Source: Bradyrhizobium sp. WSM1743 (GTDB lineage Bacteria; Pseudomonadota; Alphaproteobacteria; Rhizobiales; Xanthobacteraceae). Taken from it: a stretch of DNA of 64,000 nt. Of this stretch, positions 43,429 to 54,947 are shown in pieces; the stretch's first letter is position 1, and the number at the start of each line of letters is the position of its first letter. Location of the stretch: positions 80,813 to 144,812 of the forward strand of contig NZ_AXAZ01000017.1 in the NCBI RefSeq assembly GCF_000473065.1. Reading direction: 5' to 3'. The notes below the pieces were generated by a model. It had not been told where the DNA came from and ran no database searches. It saw nothing but the letters and a program-made list of their open reading frames with translations. The translations under genes and the position numbers were made by a program.

Positions 43429-45537
43429 ATGCGCCCTAGCCTGCTCAATCCGCTGTTTGCTCCCGTGACCAGCCTGCCCGGCGTCGGTCCGAAGCAGGAC
43501 AAGCTGCTGCAGTATCTGCTCAGCCGCAACGAGACGCCGCGGCTGGTCGACCTGCTGCTGCACCTGCCGAGCAAGGTCATCGACCGCAGGGCCCGGCCAA
43601 AGATCCGCGACGCCGCAGTCGGAACCATGGTCACGCTGGAGGTCACCGTCGATCGCCATCGCCCGCCGCCGCCGCGCAACGCGCGCGCGCCGTATCTGGT
43701 CTATGCCAGCGACGATACCGGCGACGTCGTTCTGACCTTCTTCCGCGCCAAGCCCGGCTATGTCGAGAAGCTGTTGCCGATGGGGGAGAAGCGCTTCGTC
43801 TCTGGCACGCTGCAGATGTATGACGGCATCCCGCAGATCGTGCATCCCGACCGCGTGCTGGACGAGGAGGCGATCGCAAAGCTCTCCGGCATCGATCCGG
43901 TCTATCCGCTGACGGAGGGCCTCGCGCTCGGCTCGCTCCGCCGCGCGATTGCGCAGGCGCTACAGAAGCTCCCCGCATTGCCTGAGTGGATCAGCCCGGA
44001 GGTGCTGCGCCGCTGCCACTTCCCGCCGATCGTTCAAGCGCTCACGCGCGTGCACCAGCCGGTCGAGCTCACGGACATTTTGCCCGATCATCCGTTCTGG
44101 TCGCGTCTCGCGTTCGATGAGCTGCTGGCCGGCCAGCTCGCGCTCGCGCTGATCCGCGCGCAGCTGCGTCGGCCGGCCGGCGTCCGCAATGCCGGCGACG
44201 GCCACCTGCGCAACAAGATCATCGACGCCCTGCCCTATGCACTGACGCCGTCCCAGCGTGGCGCCGCGGCCGCGATCGCCGAAGACCTCAAGCAGCCGGT
44301 GCGCATGCTGCGCCTGCTCCAGGGCGACGTCGGCTCGGGCAAAACGGTCGTAGCGCTGCTCGCTGCCGCCGCGGTCGCCGAAATCGGCAAGCAGGCAGCG
44401 CTGATGGCCCCAACCGAAATCCTCGCGCGCCAGCACATCAAGACCATCGCCCCGCTCGCCGAGCGCGCCGGCATGCGCGTCGCCATCCTCACCGGCCGGG
44501 AGAAGGGCAAGGAACGGCGCGAAATCATCGCGCAGCTGGCCGAGGGCGAGATCGACCTCCTCGTCGGCACCCATGCGCTGATCCAGAACGACGTGATCTT
44601 CCATGATCTTGCGCTCGCCATCGTCGACGAGCAGCACCGCTTCGGCGTGCGCGAGCGCCTCGCGCTGACATCCAAGGGCGAAGCCGTCGACGTGCTGGTG
44701 CTGAGCGCAACGCCGATTCCGCGCACGCTGGTGCTGACCTATTTCGGCGACATGGACATCTCCGAGCTGCGCGAAAAGCCGGCCGGCCGACAGCCGATCG
44801 ACACCCGCGCAGTCGCCATGAGCAGGCTTGGTGAGGTCATGGAGGGTGTCGGCCGCGCGCTCGAAGCCGGCAAGCTGGTCTACTGGATCTGCCCGCTGGT
44901 CGATGAATCCGAGGCCGAGGGCACCGAGCACCTGACCAACGCGACCAAGCGTTTCGAGAGCCTGCAAGAGCGCTTCGGCGACCGTGTCGGCCTCGTCCAC
45001 GGCCAGATGAAAGGCACGGAGAAGGACCGTGTCATGGGCCAGTTCGCCGCCCACGAGATCGGGCTCCTCGTCGCCACCACCGTCGTCGAGGTCGGCGTCG
45101 ACGTGCCGGCCGCGACCATCATGGTGATCGAGAACGCCGAGCGTTTTGGCCTCGCCCAGCTGCACCAGCTGCGCGGCCGCATCGGCCGCGGCTCGGAGGC
45201 CTCGACCTGCATCTTGCTCTACGGCGAGCCGCTCGGCGAGATGTCGAAGGCACGACTGAAGGTGATCCGCGAGACCACCGACGGTTTTCGCATCGCCGAG
45301 GAAGACCTGAAGCTGCGCGGCGAAGGCGATGTGCTCGGCGTGCGCCAGAGCGGCCTGCCCGGCTACCGCATCGCGCGCCCGGAGGTGCACGGCCAGCTCA
45401 TCTCCCAGGCCCGCGACGAAGCGCTGCGCATCCTCAAGGACGATCCGAAGCTCAAGGGCGAGCGCGGCGAGGCGCTACGGTGCCTGCTGTATTTGTATGA
45501 GCGGGACGAGGCGATCCCGCTGATCGGCGCGGGCTAG
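43429..45537 (+). CDS. recG: ATP-dependent DNA helicase RecG
   Basis: 702-residue branch-migration helicase that regresses stalled replication forks. The wedge/OB domain occupies about 1-200 (LPGVGPKQDKLLQYLL, then HLPSKVIDRRARPKI). The helicase core has Walker A GDVGSGKTVVALL near residue 301, TEILARQH, VDEQHRFGV with a DEQH box, SATPIPRTL, and LRGRIGRGSE as motif VI. The C-terminal ITRGE-like arm ends in DEAIPLIGAG. Full length. It is divergent from sdhE-mfd and convergent with the hypothetical gene next door, with one base between the stops. Confidence 0.95.
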   Translation: MRPSLLNPLFAPVTSLPGVGPKQDKLLQYLLSRNETPRLVDLLLHLPSKVIDRRARPKIRDAAVGTMVTLEVTVDRHRPPPPRNARAPYLVYASDDTGDVVLTFFRAKPGYVEKLLPMGEKRFVSGTLQMYDGIPQIVHPDRVLDEEAIAKLSGIDPVYPLTEGLALGSLRRAIAQALQKLPALPEWISPEVLRRCHFPPIVQALTRVHQPVELTDILPDHPFWSRLAFDELLAGQLALALIRAQLRRPAGVRNAGDGHLRNKIIDALPYALTPSQRGAAAAIAEDLKQPVRMLRLLQGDVGSGKTVVALLAAAAVAEIGKQAALMAPTEILARQHIKTIAPLAERAGMRVAILTGREKGKERREIIAQLAEGEIDLLVGTHALIQNDVIFHDLALAIVDEQHRFGVRERLALTSKGEAVDVLVLSATPIPRTLVLTYFGDMDISELREKPAGRQPIDTRAVAMSRLGEVMEGVGRALEAGKLVYWICPLVDESEAEGTEHLTNATKRFESLQERFGDRVGLVHGQMKGTEKDRVMGQFAAHEIGLLVATTVVEVGVDVPAATIMVIENAERFGLAQLHQLRGRIGRGSEASTCILLYGEPLGEMSKARLKVIRETTDGFRIAEEDLKLRGEGDVLGVRQSGLPGYRIARPEVHGQLISQARDEALRILKDDPKLKGERGEALRCLLYLYERDEAIPLIGAG

Positions 45538-45538
45538 T

Positions 45539-46588
45539 CTACTCGGCGCGAAGTTTATCCAAGTGCTGGATGATAAAGCTGCACTTCGTTGCGACGCGAG
45601 GCGCGCTGTCTTCGGCCTCATAGATGCGCAGAGCATGTCCAATTACCGAGCGATCCCCACACCCCTTCAGCTTGGGATCAAGGATAGTCAAAATCCTCGC
45701 TTGGCCTTGTCGTGGAATACAGCTTGCCAGCGCATCCAGCGCAACAAGACTGAGCGGACGGCCGCTTGCAAGCCAGCTCTGAACCCGGCTCCAATGTAGA
45801 TCGGAAAGTGATGCAAGCTGCCCCCAGGACGCAGCGACGTCCTGGGGCGGGAGATGGGCCTCGATCCAATCCAGTACCGCGGCCGCACGAAACCACGACA
45901 GGGCTGACATTTGTTTTTCCAAATCTCGGCCGTGGACCACTTGTAAAGCGTCGATCGTCTTGTGAAGTCCCTCAGGAGCCGGCAAGCACTTTGCGGCCGC
46001 CTCTGCCCAGATGAACAGCGATACATCGCGCCAGGCTCTGTTGAATTGTGCGCGCACCCATGGTGCAGCCGGGCTGCCGACGACATTCGCACACAGTTGG
46101 ACCATCGTCTCCCACACCTGCCGATTGCCCGCATCGGCGCGGTGCTCAATTGCTGCGAGAACCGTGCCGATGGGGAATGGCCTGAACGCTTCAAATTCCT
46201 CTTTTCCGAGGTGCCAGCGCGTGACGCAAAAATCGATCAAGCGCTCAAGCGATCGGGCGCACATTTCCAGTGTGGGCGCGTGCTTCTCATCGATTACGTC
46301 GTCGTCCACGTCCGGTTGGCAGGCCCGTCCGTCCTGATCATAGAAATCGTCATGCAGCAGGAATTTGGCCCAACCATGTAAAGCAGCAAGGTTGAACCAT
46401 TCGATCGGCCGGAGCGCTCGATATCGCAGACGATCGGCACATTCGTGACATAGCCTGTACGGCTCCACGGGATCATCGTCGCGAACGTCCTCAGCAGCCG
46501 GTGCTTGACGGCACGCTTGGCAAACCCAATGAACAGGAATTTCCTTGGTCATGACCGCTTCGGGTAACGGGGTGCGTATTTCAGCCAA
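45539..46588 (-). CDS. Hypothetical protein with N-terminal zinc-ribbon-like motif
   Basis: 349 residues, function unknown. Near the start, VCQACRQAP and LCHECADRL form a Cys-x2-Cys...Cys-x2-Cys pattern about 23 residues apart that could bind zinc. The rest is helical with many Trp and Leu (HGWAKFLLHDD, RFSLFIWAEAA-type stretches) and no membrane segment. Local GC is lower than in the flanking housekeeping genes and codon choice is less biased, so the gene may be acquired. Its stop lies one base from the recG stop. It sits just after a gene for a ketopantoate reductase on the same strand, eight bases apart. Confidence 0.6.
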   Translation of the reverse strand: MAEIRTPLPEAVMTKEIPVHWVCQACRQAPAAEDVRDDDPVEPYRLCHECADRLRYRALRPIEWFNLAALHGWAKFLLHDDFYDQDGRACQPDVDDDVIDEKHAPTLEMCARSLERLIDFCVTRWHLGKEEFEAFRPFPIGTVLAAIEHRADAGNRQVWETMVQLCANVVGSPAAPWVRAQFNRAWRDVSLFIWAEAAAKCLPAPEGLHKTIDALQVVHGRDLEKQMSALSWFRAAAVLDWIEAHLPPQDVAASWGQLASLSDLHWSRVQSWLASGRPLSLVALDALASCIPRQGQARILTILDPKLKGCGDRSVIGHALRIYEAEDSAPRVATKCSFIIQHLDKLRAE

Positions 46589-46596
46589 CTAGCGCA

Positions 46597-47532
46597 TTAT
46601 TGGGCAGATACAGCCCTTCGCCGCCCGATCTCGTAGGCCGCGACATGCGCGCGGGCGAGGTCCAGCAGCGGTGTGTCGACGCCGAGCGTACGGGCCCGAT
46701 TGGCCATATCGCCCAAAATATGCTCCGCCTCGGTGATCGAGCCGCGCTCGATGTCGCGCAGCATCGAGGCCTTCAGCGGCGAATCCAGCGTGGTGAACAG
46801 TTTTCGGTCAAACTCGATGAACGGCGCGCGTGGCTCGAAACCTGAAGCTGTCGCAACAGTGCAGCATTCCGCAAACAGGCGGAAAATCGACTGCTCGCCG
46901 TTGGGCACGGCCAGGATGTCTCCGATACTCGCGCGCATCAGGCAGGTGATGCCGGCAAGCGTAGTGAGCTGAACGAATTTCTCCCACATGTCCTGCATGA
47001 TCGCTTCGCTGGCGCGCACGTCGATGCCGGGGACCTGGAGCAGTGTCTCGAGGGCGAGCGCACGCTCGCTCAACGCCCCCTCGATCTCGCCGAAGACGAT
47101 CGTCTGACTGGCCATGAACTGGACGACACGACCATCCGCATCGAGTCCGGCACTGACGTTAGCGAGCCCGCCGAGGACGCGCGCGGCGCCGAACCTGGCG
47201 CTGAGAGCATCGACATGTTTCAACCCGTTGAGGATCGGCAGGATCATCGTGTTGGCACCGACGGCCGGCGCAAACTGGTTCATCGCGTCGTCGAGCGAGT
47301 AGGCCTTCACGCCGACGAGCACGACGTCGAACGCCCCCTTGAGATCGCCAGCTGCAAGAAGCTTCGGCTGCACGGCGAAATCGCCCTGCGGGCTCACGAC
47401 TTGCAATCCACTCCGCCGCAATTGCTCGGCCCGCTTCTCGCGCACCAGAAAGGTCACGTCGCGGCCCGCTCGAACGAGGCAAGCTCCGTAATAGCCGCCA
47501 AGCGCCCCCGCGCCGATGACCAGCACTCTCAT
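46597..47532 (-). CDS. 2-dehydropantoate 2-reductase (ketopantoate reductase family)
   Basis: NADPH-dependent reductase of the ApbA/PanE fold, 311 residues from ATG 47532. The nucleotide-binding loop GAGALGGYYGACLVRAG is at residues 7-23, and the catalytic Lys probably lies in WEKFVQLTTLAGITCLMR (about residue 180). A helical C-terminal half ends with LDLARAHVAAYEIGRR. PanE makes pantoate for coenzyme A, but many genomes have several homologues acting on other 2-oxoacids, so the gene symbol is left blank. The reading frame continues to 47709, where a dispersed repeat is included; that part is not coding. Confidence 0.83.
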   Translation of the reverse strand: MRVLVIGAGALGGYYGACLVRAGRDVTFLVREKRAEQLRRSGLQVVSPQGDFAVQPKLLAAGDLKGAFDVVLVGVKAYSLDDAMNQFAPAVGANTMILPILNGLKHVDALSARFGAARVLGGLANVSAGLDADGRVVQFMASQTIVFGEIEGALSERALALETLLQVPGIDVRASEAIMQDMWEKFVQLTTLAGITCLMRASIGDILAVPNGEQSIFRLFAECCTVATASGFEPRAPFIEFDRKLFTTLDSPLKASMLRDIERGSITEAEHILGDMANRARTLGVDTPLLDLARAHVAAYEIGRRRAVSAQ

Positions 47533-47602
47533 TCGAACTCCCGTCGCAGAGGAATTGCGTCCACAGAGATAATAACAGACGGCTTCCGCGCCGTCTCCTC
47601 CC

Positions 47603-47689
47603 CGTCGTTGCGAGGAGCTCCTGCGACGAAGCAATCCAGACTGCCTCCGTGGAAAGATTCTGGATTGCCTCGCTGCACTCGCAACGACG
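47603..47689. repeat. Intergenic palindromic repeat, family C, copy 2
   Basis: CGTCGTTGCGAGGAGC at the left and CTCGCAACGACG at the right form the outer stem. GCAATCCAGACTG and TTCTGGATTGC form a second stem inside. Shares both parts with 39329-39409. Confidence 0.8.
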
Positions 47690-47793
47690 ATGCGGATAAA
47701 GTTCGGCACGCGTCAATCAGGCTGACTCGCGGAGACGCGATCTTTTCCCGATGCCCATTTCGTGAAACCCCGTCATCATCGTTGACCGGGCGA

Positions 47794-48648
47794 CTAGGCT
47801 TTCTTCGCGACGCTCGCAGCGAATGCCTTCATCAGCTCCGCATCCACGGCCTCGCCGTTCGCATCCTGCGCGAGATGCTCGAACCACCTCGCAAAACCCT
47901 CGTAGATCTGGCTGGCCGGATGATCGGGTCCGAGGAATCCGGAAATCTCCCGCATCTCCGCGACCCAGCGATAGGCTTTCGGAATCATGTCCGGCAGCGC
48001 GACTTCGAGCCGCGCCAGGATCGCCGGCTGGCTGAGCGCGAGCTCGTCGCGCAGCGCATCCGCCGCGCCCGCTTTCGTTGCCGCGATCACCATGGCCGAG
48101 CCGATGCCGGCGAGGCCCTTGACGATGCCGGCGTAGGACATTTTCAGAGCCGACGCCGCGCCGACCGGGCCTTCGACGATCCGCACGTCGAGGCCGAGAT
48201 CCTTCAGCACCGCGACGTCCCTGGCATGCTCGCCGGACATGTAGAAGGTAGGGCTCTTGCCGCCTGGCTGCGGTGGAAAGCCAATGATGCCGGCATCGAC
48301 GAACGGCGCCTGCGCCGAGCCGATGATCTCCTCGATTCTTTGCACCGTATCGACATTGACCGCATTGCAGTCGACCACGACCGGCTTCTTCTCGCGCCTG
48401 ACGATCAGCGACGCCAGCCGTTCAGCCAGCGCCACGGCCTCGCCCGGCGGCACGATCGAGAGGATGATGTCGGCGTCCGCAATCTCATCGTCCTCGGCGC
48501 CGACCATGCCGGCGTCCGCCGCCCGTTTCAGCGTCGCCTGGCTCCGGCCCTTCAGCGATGTCAGCACGCGGGCGCCGTTTTCGCTGAGCCGGCGGGCCAC
48601 GGCGCTGCCCATGGCACCGGGGGCGAGGATCGCAATGGTCTTGGACAT
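47794..48648 (-). CDS. NAD(P)-binding oxidoreductase with DUF1932 (beta-hydroxyacid dehydrogenase-like)
   Basis: 284 residues from ATG 48648; the frame continues to 48735 without conserved residues. The N-terminal Rossmann part has AILAPGAMGSAVARRLSENGARV, in which the expected Gly of GxGxMG is replaced by Ala (LAPGAMG). A later VVDCNAVNVDTVQRI and the DUF1932 C-terminal SYAGIVKGLAGIGSAMVIAATKAGAAD mark the 6-phosphogluconate-dehydrogenase-like family. The substrate is unknown. It faces the DUF502 gene in the same direction, 104 bp away, but with no shared logic that I can see. Confidence 0.8.
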   Translation of the reverse strand: MSKTIAILAPGAMGSAVARRLSENGARVLTSLKGRSQATLKRAADAGMVGAEDDEIADADIILSIVPPGEAVALAERLASLIVRREKKPVVVDCNAVNVDTVQRIEEIIGSAQAPFVDAGIIGFPPQPGGKSPTFYMSGEHARDVAVLKDLGLDVRIVEGPVGAASALKMSYAGIVKGLAGIGSAMVIAATKAGAADALRDELALSQPAILARLEVALPDMIPKAYRWVAEMREISGFLGPDHPASQIYEGFARWFEHLAQDANGEAVDAELMKAFAASVAKKA

Positions 48649-48752
48649 CGTGCACTCCGGGTCGAATTCCGAGCAGTGCGCTCGGTTCAACCCGAGAATA
48701 GCAGAGGACGAATGCGCCCGCGTGATCGCGGCCATCCCGCGGCGGAATGGCC

Positions 48753-49523
48753 CTACTCCGCCTTCGCAGGCTCGGGCCGGAGCGTGGAGGCATTTGCAAT
48801 ACGCGCGGCATTCGCCACGCCGGCAAGCGCCGCCGCCTTCTTCGGATCAGGTGCCGAGCCCGGCTGCACCACGCCGGCCGACATGATCAGCGTCGCGGCA
48901 TCCTCTGCGCTGAGATCGACCTCGATGATCTTGCTCTTCGGGACATAGAAGAAGAAGCCGGTGGTCGGGTTCGGCGAGCACGGCAGGAACACCGAGACGT
49001 GCTCCTCTTGCCCCGGCAGGTTGCGTGCGATGTCCTCGTTCGGCGATTGCGAGATCAGCACGATCGACCACATGCCCGGCGAGGGAAATTCGACGAGGCC
49101 GACTTTGCGGAAGCTCGAGCCTTTGCCGGAGAACAGTGTCTCGAACACCTGCTTCAGGCCGCGATAAATCGCGCGCACCGCGGGGATCCGGCCCAGGAAG
49201 GTCTCGCCGACATCCACCAGCGTGCGGCCGATCAGATTGGCGGCGAGGAAGCCGACCAGCGTCAGCGTGAAGAATGCGACAATCAGTCCCCAGCCGGGAA
49301 CGCCATAGGGCAGATAGGTTTCCGGCCGATAGGCCAACGGCACGAACGGCCGCACCACGCCGTCGACCCAGGTGACGAACCACCAGACCAGATAGAGGGT
49401 GATCGCGATCGGCCCCGTCACCACGAGGCCGGTGAGAAAATAGTTGCGGAAGCGGCCCATCAGGCCGGTATGCGGTTCCGGAATGGGATCAAGGGGCGCA
49501 GGCGCGTCGTCGCGGGGGGTCAT
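48753..49523 (-). CDS. DUF502 family membrane protein
   Basis: 256 residues with two membrane spans at the N-terminus (YFLTGLVVTGPIAITLYLVWWFV and GLIVAFFTLTLVGFLAANLI), then a soluble domain. DUF502 marks are GRIPAVRAIYRGLKQVFETLFSG, VEFPSPGMWSIVLISQSPN and PCSPNPTTGFFFYVPKSKIIEVDLSAEDAATLIMSAG. The family is widespread and plays an unknown role in the inner membrane. The C-terminal tail is Ala/Pro rich and variable. It lies in front of glmS on the same strand, 84 bp after its stop. Confidence 0.87.
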   Translation of the reverse strand: MTPRDDAPAPLDPIPEPHTGLMGRFRNYFLTGLVVTGPIAITLYLVWWFVTWVDGVVRPFVPLAYRPETYLPYGVPGWGLIVAFFTLTLVGFLAANLIGRTLVDVGETFLGRIPAVRAIYRGLKQVFETLFSGKGSSFRKVGLVEFPSPGMWSIVLISQSPNEDIARNLPGQEEHVSVFLPCSPNPTTGFFFYVPKSKIIEVDLSAEDAATLIMSAGVVQPGSAPDPKKAAALAGVANAARIANASTLRPEPAKAE

Positions 49524-49607
49524 TCGGGTTCCAGGTCGGTCGCTTCAAACAAGCTAGGGTCTTCTAGCAGGTTTTGGAAGACTGCGACCGACCGATATCC
49601 CTTTTGC

Positions 49608-51434
<1,827 letters not shown>

Positions 51435-51656
51435 GCGGATCACTATCCCCCAAATCGTCGAAAAATCGCCTAAACGACGCGCTCGGTTTTTAGCGAAGTT
51501 CCCAAGGAACCAGAAACTCAATAATTATTGCGGATTGAGACAGCACGGCGCCCGCGACGCCTACTTTGCCTGCGTCGAATTGGCCGGCCTTAAACCGCGC
51601 GCATTAACTTGTTGTCAACAAGTTTGACCAACGATTCCGGTCAGGAGAACAAGGCC

Positions 51657-51874
51657 ATGAAAGGCTCATCCGACCGCAAGGGTCTGTCGTCGATGTATCT
51701 GCGCGCCAGCGAGACCACGGGCACGCACCTTGCGCATTGGCCGCCGCCCCAGCGCGGCAAGGAAAGCAAGCCCTTTTCATCAAGCATCCCGAAGGCGAGC
51801 CGGTGAAGCGCGCCAAGCCGCGCGGCTGGCGCCTGACCCGCGCAATCTTCTCCGAATTCGCCGACGACGAATAG
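51657..51874 (+). pseudogene. Small conserved-looking gene broken by a one-base shift in a T run
   Basis: ATG 51657 has AGGAG upstream (AGGAGAACAAGGCC) and a well-biased frame through PQRGKESKPF, which then ends at TGA 51804. Immediately after the T run at 51774-51777, the -1 frame reads FIKHPEGEPVKRAKPRGWRL and continues TRAIFSEFADDE to TAG 51874 with equally strong codon bias. Adding one T would make a single 72-residue protein. So this is a frameshifted gene, a sequencing error in the T run, or a programmed -1 frameshift at CCCTTTT. The peptide has no membrane segment and is basic near its end. Confidence 0.6.
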
Positions 51875-51887
51875 GCAATTCGTAAGA

Positions 51888-51994
51888 CCCTCATGGTGAG
51901 GAGCGCGGAACGCGCGTCTCAACCATGAAGGCCCGGGTATCGCCCGCGGCCATCCTTAGAGACACCCGCTTCCAGCGGGCCCTCAGGATGAGGG
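51888..51994. repeat. Intergenic palindromic repeat, family D
   Basis: CCCTCATGGTGAGGAGCGCGGAACGCGCGTCTC at the left and TTCCAGCGGGCCCTCAGGATGAGGG at the right frame GGCCCGGGTATCGCCCGCGGCC-type centre hairpins. It sits between the frameshifted small gene and glmU. A half copy is at 61340-61390. Confidence 0.75.
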
Positions 51995-52026
51995 CGGAGC
52001 GTGCCGTGACACAACAGAAATAGCGC

Positions 52027-53382
52027 TTACTTCTCCGGCTTCTTGCCGCCGGTCTTCATCTCGCGATAGCGCGCGGCGCCGCCTTCCCGGATGGTCTGCT
52101 GGTTGCGTTCCAGCGCCATCGCGTCGTCGGGTACATCCTTCGTGATCACCGAGCCGGAGCCGATATAGGCGCCGTTGCCGATTGTCACCGGTGCGACCAG
52201 CGAGGAGTTGGTACCGACGAAGGCGCCCTGCCCGATGATCGTCTTGTGCTTCTTGAAGCCGTCGTAATTGCAGGTGATGGTGCCGGCGCCGATGTTGGAA
52301 TTGGCGCCGACGGTCGCATCGCCGATGTAGGAGAGATGGTTGACCTTGACGCCGGCCTCCAGCGTCGCGGCCTTGGTCTCCACGAAATTACCGATGCGCG
52401 CGCCATCGCCGAGCGAGGTGCCGGGACGTAAGCGCGCATAGGGACCGATCGAGACGTTCCTGCCGAGCGTGGTCTGCACGATGTGTGAGAAGGAATGGAT
52501 CACGGTGCCGTCCGCGATCGACACGCCTGGACCGATCACCACGAACGGCTCGATTGTCACGTCCTTGCCGAACACGGTGTCGGCCGAGAGATAAACGGTT
52601 TCCGGTGCGATCAGCGTGACACCGGCCTCCATCGCCGCTTTGCGCAAGCGCGCCTGCATCACGCTTTCTGCTTCCGCGAGCTGCGCCTTGGTGTTGATGC
52701 CGCGCACCTCGTCCTCGCTGGTCTCGATCACCACGGACTCCCATCCCTGCCTGCGGACGATTTCGACGGCGTCCGTCAGATAATATTCGCCCTTAGAGTT
52801 CGCATTGCCGATCTTATCCAGGATCGCAAGCGCGCGGCGGCCGTCGATCGCCATCACGCCGGCGTTGCACAGGTCGATGTTGCGCTCGTCCGCACTGGCG
52901 TCGGCTTGCTCGCGGATCGCGACCAGGCGGTCGCCCTCGACGATGAAGCGGCCGTAGCCGGTAGGATCGGCGGCGCGAAATCCAAGCGCGGCAATCGCGG
53001 CGCCTGCGGCGAGCGGCGCGCGTAGCCGCGCAAAGGTCTCGGCCGAGATCAGCGGCGTGTCGCCGAAGGCAATGAGGAGATCATCCGCACCTCGCGCGAT
53101 CGCTTCGCGCGCCGCCAGCACCGCATGCGCGGTGCCGAGCCGTTCGCTCTGCACGAAGGTGAACACGTCGGGGCGAATGCGCCTTGCCTCATCCGCGACC
53201 GCTTGGTGATCGGGGCCGATCACGACCGCGAGCGAGGTGCCGGTTCCCTTGGGCGCGGCCGCGAGCACATGGGCGAGCAATGTCTGGGAAGCGACGGGGT
53301 GCAGCACCTTCGGCAGGCTCGATCGCATGCGCGTGCCTTCGCCGGCGGCGAGCACGATCGTGAGGCTGGAACGGGCGGTCAT
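52027..53382 (-). CDS. glmU: Bifunctional GlmU (GlcN-1-P acetyltransferase / UDP-GlcNAc pyrophosphorylase)
   Basis: 451-residue enzyme that acetylates glucosamine-1-phosphate and then couples it to UTP. The N-terminal pyrophosphorylase has [28 protein letters not shown] and YGRFIVEGD; the C-terminal part is a left-handed beta-helix with hexapeptide repeats ([19 protein letters not shown], then [21 protein letters not shown]). It has the expected length. It is in the same direction as glmS and upstream of it in the pathway sense. A palindromic repeat lies just after its stop codon. Confidence 0.95.
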   Translation of the reverse strand: MTARSSLTIVLAAGEGTRMRSSLPKVLHPVASQTLLAHVLAAAPKGTGTSLAVVIGPDHQAVADEARRIRPDVFTFVQSERLGTAHAVLAAREAIARGADDLLIAFGDTPLISAETFARLRAPLAAGAAIAALGFRAADPTGYGRFIVEGDRLVAIREQADASADERNIDLCNAGVMAIDGRRALAILDKIGNANSKGEYYLTDAVEIVRRQGWESVVIETSEDEVRGINTKAQLAEAESVMQARLRKAAMEAGVTLIAPETVYLSADTVFGKDVTIEPFVVIGPGVSIADGTVIHSFSHIVQTTLGRNVSIGPYARLRPGTSLGDGARIGNFVETKAATLEAGVKVNHLSYIGDATVGANSNIGAGTITCNYDGFKKHKTIIGQGAFVGTNSSLVAPVTIGNGAYIGSGSVITKDVPDDAMALERNQQTIREGGAARYREMKTGGKKPEK

Positions 53383-53555
53383 CGAAATCCTGACAGATAT
53401 AGCCGAATCAATTGGCGCGACGGGCAGCTAGCCCCCTCAGAAGCTATCGCCTTGCTACCCCCGCAAACGCCCGGAATTCAAGTGCGGCGCGCTTTTCCTG
53501 TTAATGTTCCCTGATTGATTCGGGGAAGCCGGACAGGGCTGGGCACTTAACGTAT

Positions 53556-54947
53556 ATGGCAAAGGATTCCGACCCACTGGCGGATGCCTTCGGCACCAAG
53601 GAGACCGGCGGGCTGTTCTCCGGACTTCTGGCCGAGGAAAACGCGTTCGACCGGCGCATGATGTGGCGGCTGGGCTCGTGGGGCGTGGCGGCCGTGGGCG
53701 CCGTTGTCATTGCCGTGATCGCCAATCAGGCCCAGCTCGGCTGGCGGCGCGACCAGATTGCGTCCGCCGATTTCGCGCGCCAGGCCGACCGGCTCCAGGT
53801 GCTGACGAAGGAGAGCCAAAACGAGGCGCGCCGACTCGCCGCCGCCATCGAGACACTGAACAGCGACCGCGACCGCCTGTATTCGCGCGTCACCGTGCTG
53901 GAGCAAGGGCTCGATTCCGTCACCGGCGCCATTGCCAGGCAAACCGCCACGCCGCAGGGCGTGAAGCCGCAGGACGCAGCGCCAGCACCCACAGCGCCCA
54001 GCGTCGCGCCGGTCGCCTCGACCCCGACACCGGCGAGCGAGAAGCCGCGCACCGAAGCCGCCAAGGATTCTCAGAAGGACACTCCGAAGGAAACGTGGAA
54101 GGAGCTGGCGAGCCCACCGCCGCAGACCGCGGCCGCCGCCTCGCTCGTGCAACAGACGCCGGCAATGAACTCCGCGCTGCCGACCATTCCACTGGTGCCG
54201 TCCAAGTCGCTCATGGCGCCGCCGGATCCGGCCGCATCGAAACTGATTCAACCCGAAGCAGCCGAGAAGAAGGCCGAGCCGGCGCCCGGCGCGGCCGAGG
54301 TCGTCGCGGCAGCAGCAAAGCCGCCGGAAGCAGCCGACAGCGACTCTCCTGCGATCGCGGTTCAGCAGACGCGCTTTGCGATCGATCTCGGCGGCGCCAA
54401 CTCGATCGACGGCCTGCGCGCGCTCTGGCGCGGCCTGACCAAGTCCAATCCGGAGATCGCGGCGCTGCGGCCGATCATCATGATCAAGGAAGGCAGCACC
54501 GGTCTCGGCATGCAGCTCCGCTTAGGCGCCGGCCCCCTGGTCAACGCCGCCGCCGCCGCAAAATTCTGCGCGAGCCTTACCGAGAGCGACCGTCACTGCG
54601 AGACCACCGTATTCGATGGCCAGCGCCTGTCGATGCGTGGCGGCCAAGACAAGAGCCAGGACAAGGGTCAGGAAAAAGCGCAAGAAAAAGGGCAAGAGAA
54701 AACTCAAGACAGGGTTCAAGAGAAGAGCTCGGAGAAGAGCCAGGACGCGGTCCCGCAAGCCGAAACCGCGCCCGCGCCGAGCGCAAAGCCCGAGAAGCCG
54801 CAGCGCCGCCGCAGCTCTTCCTCAAAACGCTCGAAGCGCGAGGAGCCCGCGCCCGCTCCCGCGGCGCAGCCTGCGCCGGCGCCGGCGAAACCGGAGGCGG
54901 CGTCAACGTCCGCGGGATCGACGCTGTCATCGTTCTTCCGGCGCTAG
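53556..54947 (+). CDS. Membrane-anchored protein with SPOR-like domain and (D/E)KxQ tandem repeat
   Basis: 463 residues. One membrane segment lies at about 41-58 (LGSWGVAAVGAVVIAVIA), with a short acidic cytoplasmic part before it. A coiled-coil stretch (about 65-115) and a Pro/Ala/Lys-rich linker (about 120-255) follow. A domain at about 265-360 resembles SPOR (FAIDLGGANSIDGLRALWRGL, LGMQLRLGAGPLVNAAAAAKFC, DRHCETTVFDG), which binds denuded peptidoglycan at the septum in known members. After it comes a tetrapeptide array of the form (D/E)-K/R-x-Q repeated about eight times (from nucleotide 54651), then a basic Ser/Arg/Lys tail. Probably an envelope or division protein. Confidence 0.6.
   Translation: MAKDSDPLADAFGTKETGGLFSGLLAEENAFDRRMMWRLGSWGVAAVGAVVIAVIANQAQLGWRRDQIASADFARQADRLQVLTKESQNEARRLAAAIETLNSDRDRLYSRVTVLEQGLDSVTGAIARQTATPQGVKPQDAAPAPTAPSVAPVASTPTPASEKPRTEAAKDSQKDTPKETWKELASPPPQTAAAASLVQQTPAMNSALPTIPLVPSKSLMAPPDPAASKLIQPEAAEKKAEPAPGAAEVVAAAAKPPEAADSDSPAIAVQQTRFAIDLGGANSIDGLRALWRGLTKSNPEIAALRPIIMIKEGSTGLGMQLRLGAGPLVNAAAAAKFCASLTESDRHCETTVFDGQRLSMRGGQDKSQDKGQEKAQEKGQEKTQDRVQEKSSEKSQDAVPQAETAPAPSAKPEKPQRRRSSSSKRSKREEPAPAPAAQPAPAPAKPEAASTSAGSTLSSFFRR

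Noticed and set aside
51641..51922. Leftward frame opposite the frameshifted small gene
   Set aside because: No ribosome site and weaker codon bias than the plus-strand frames.
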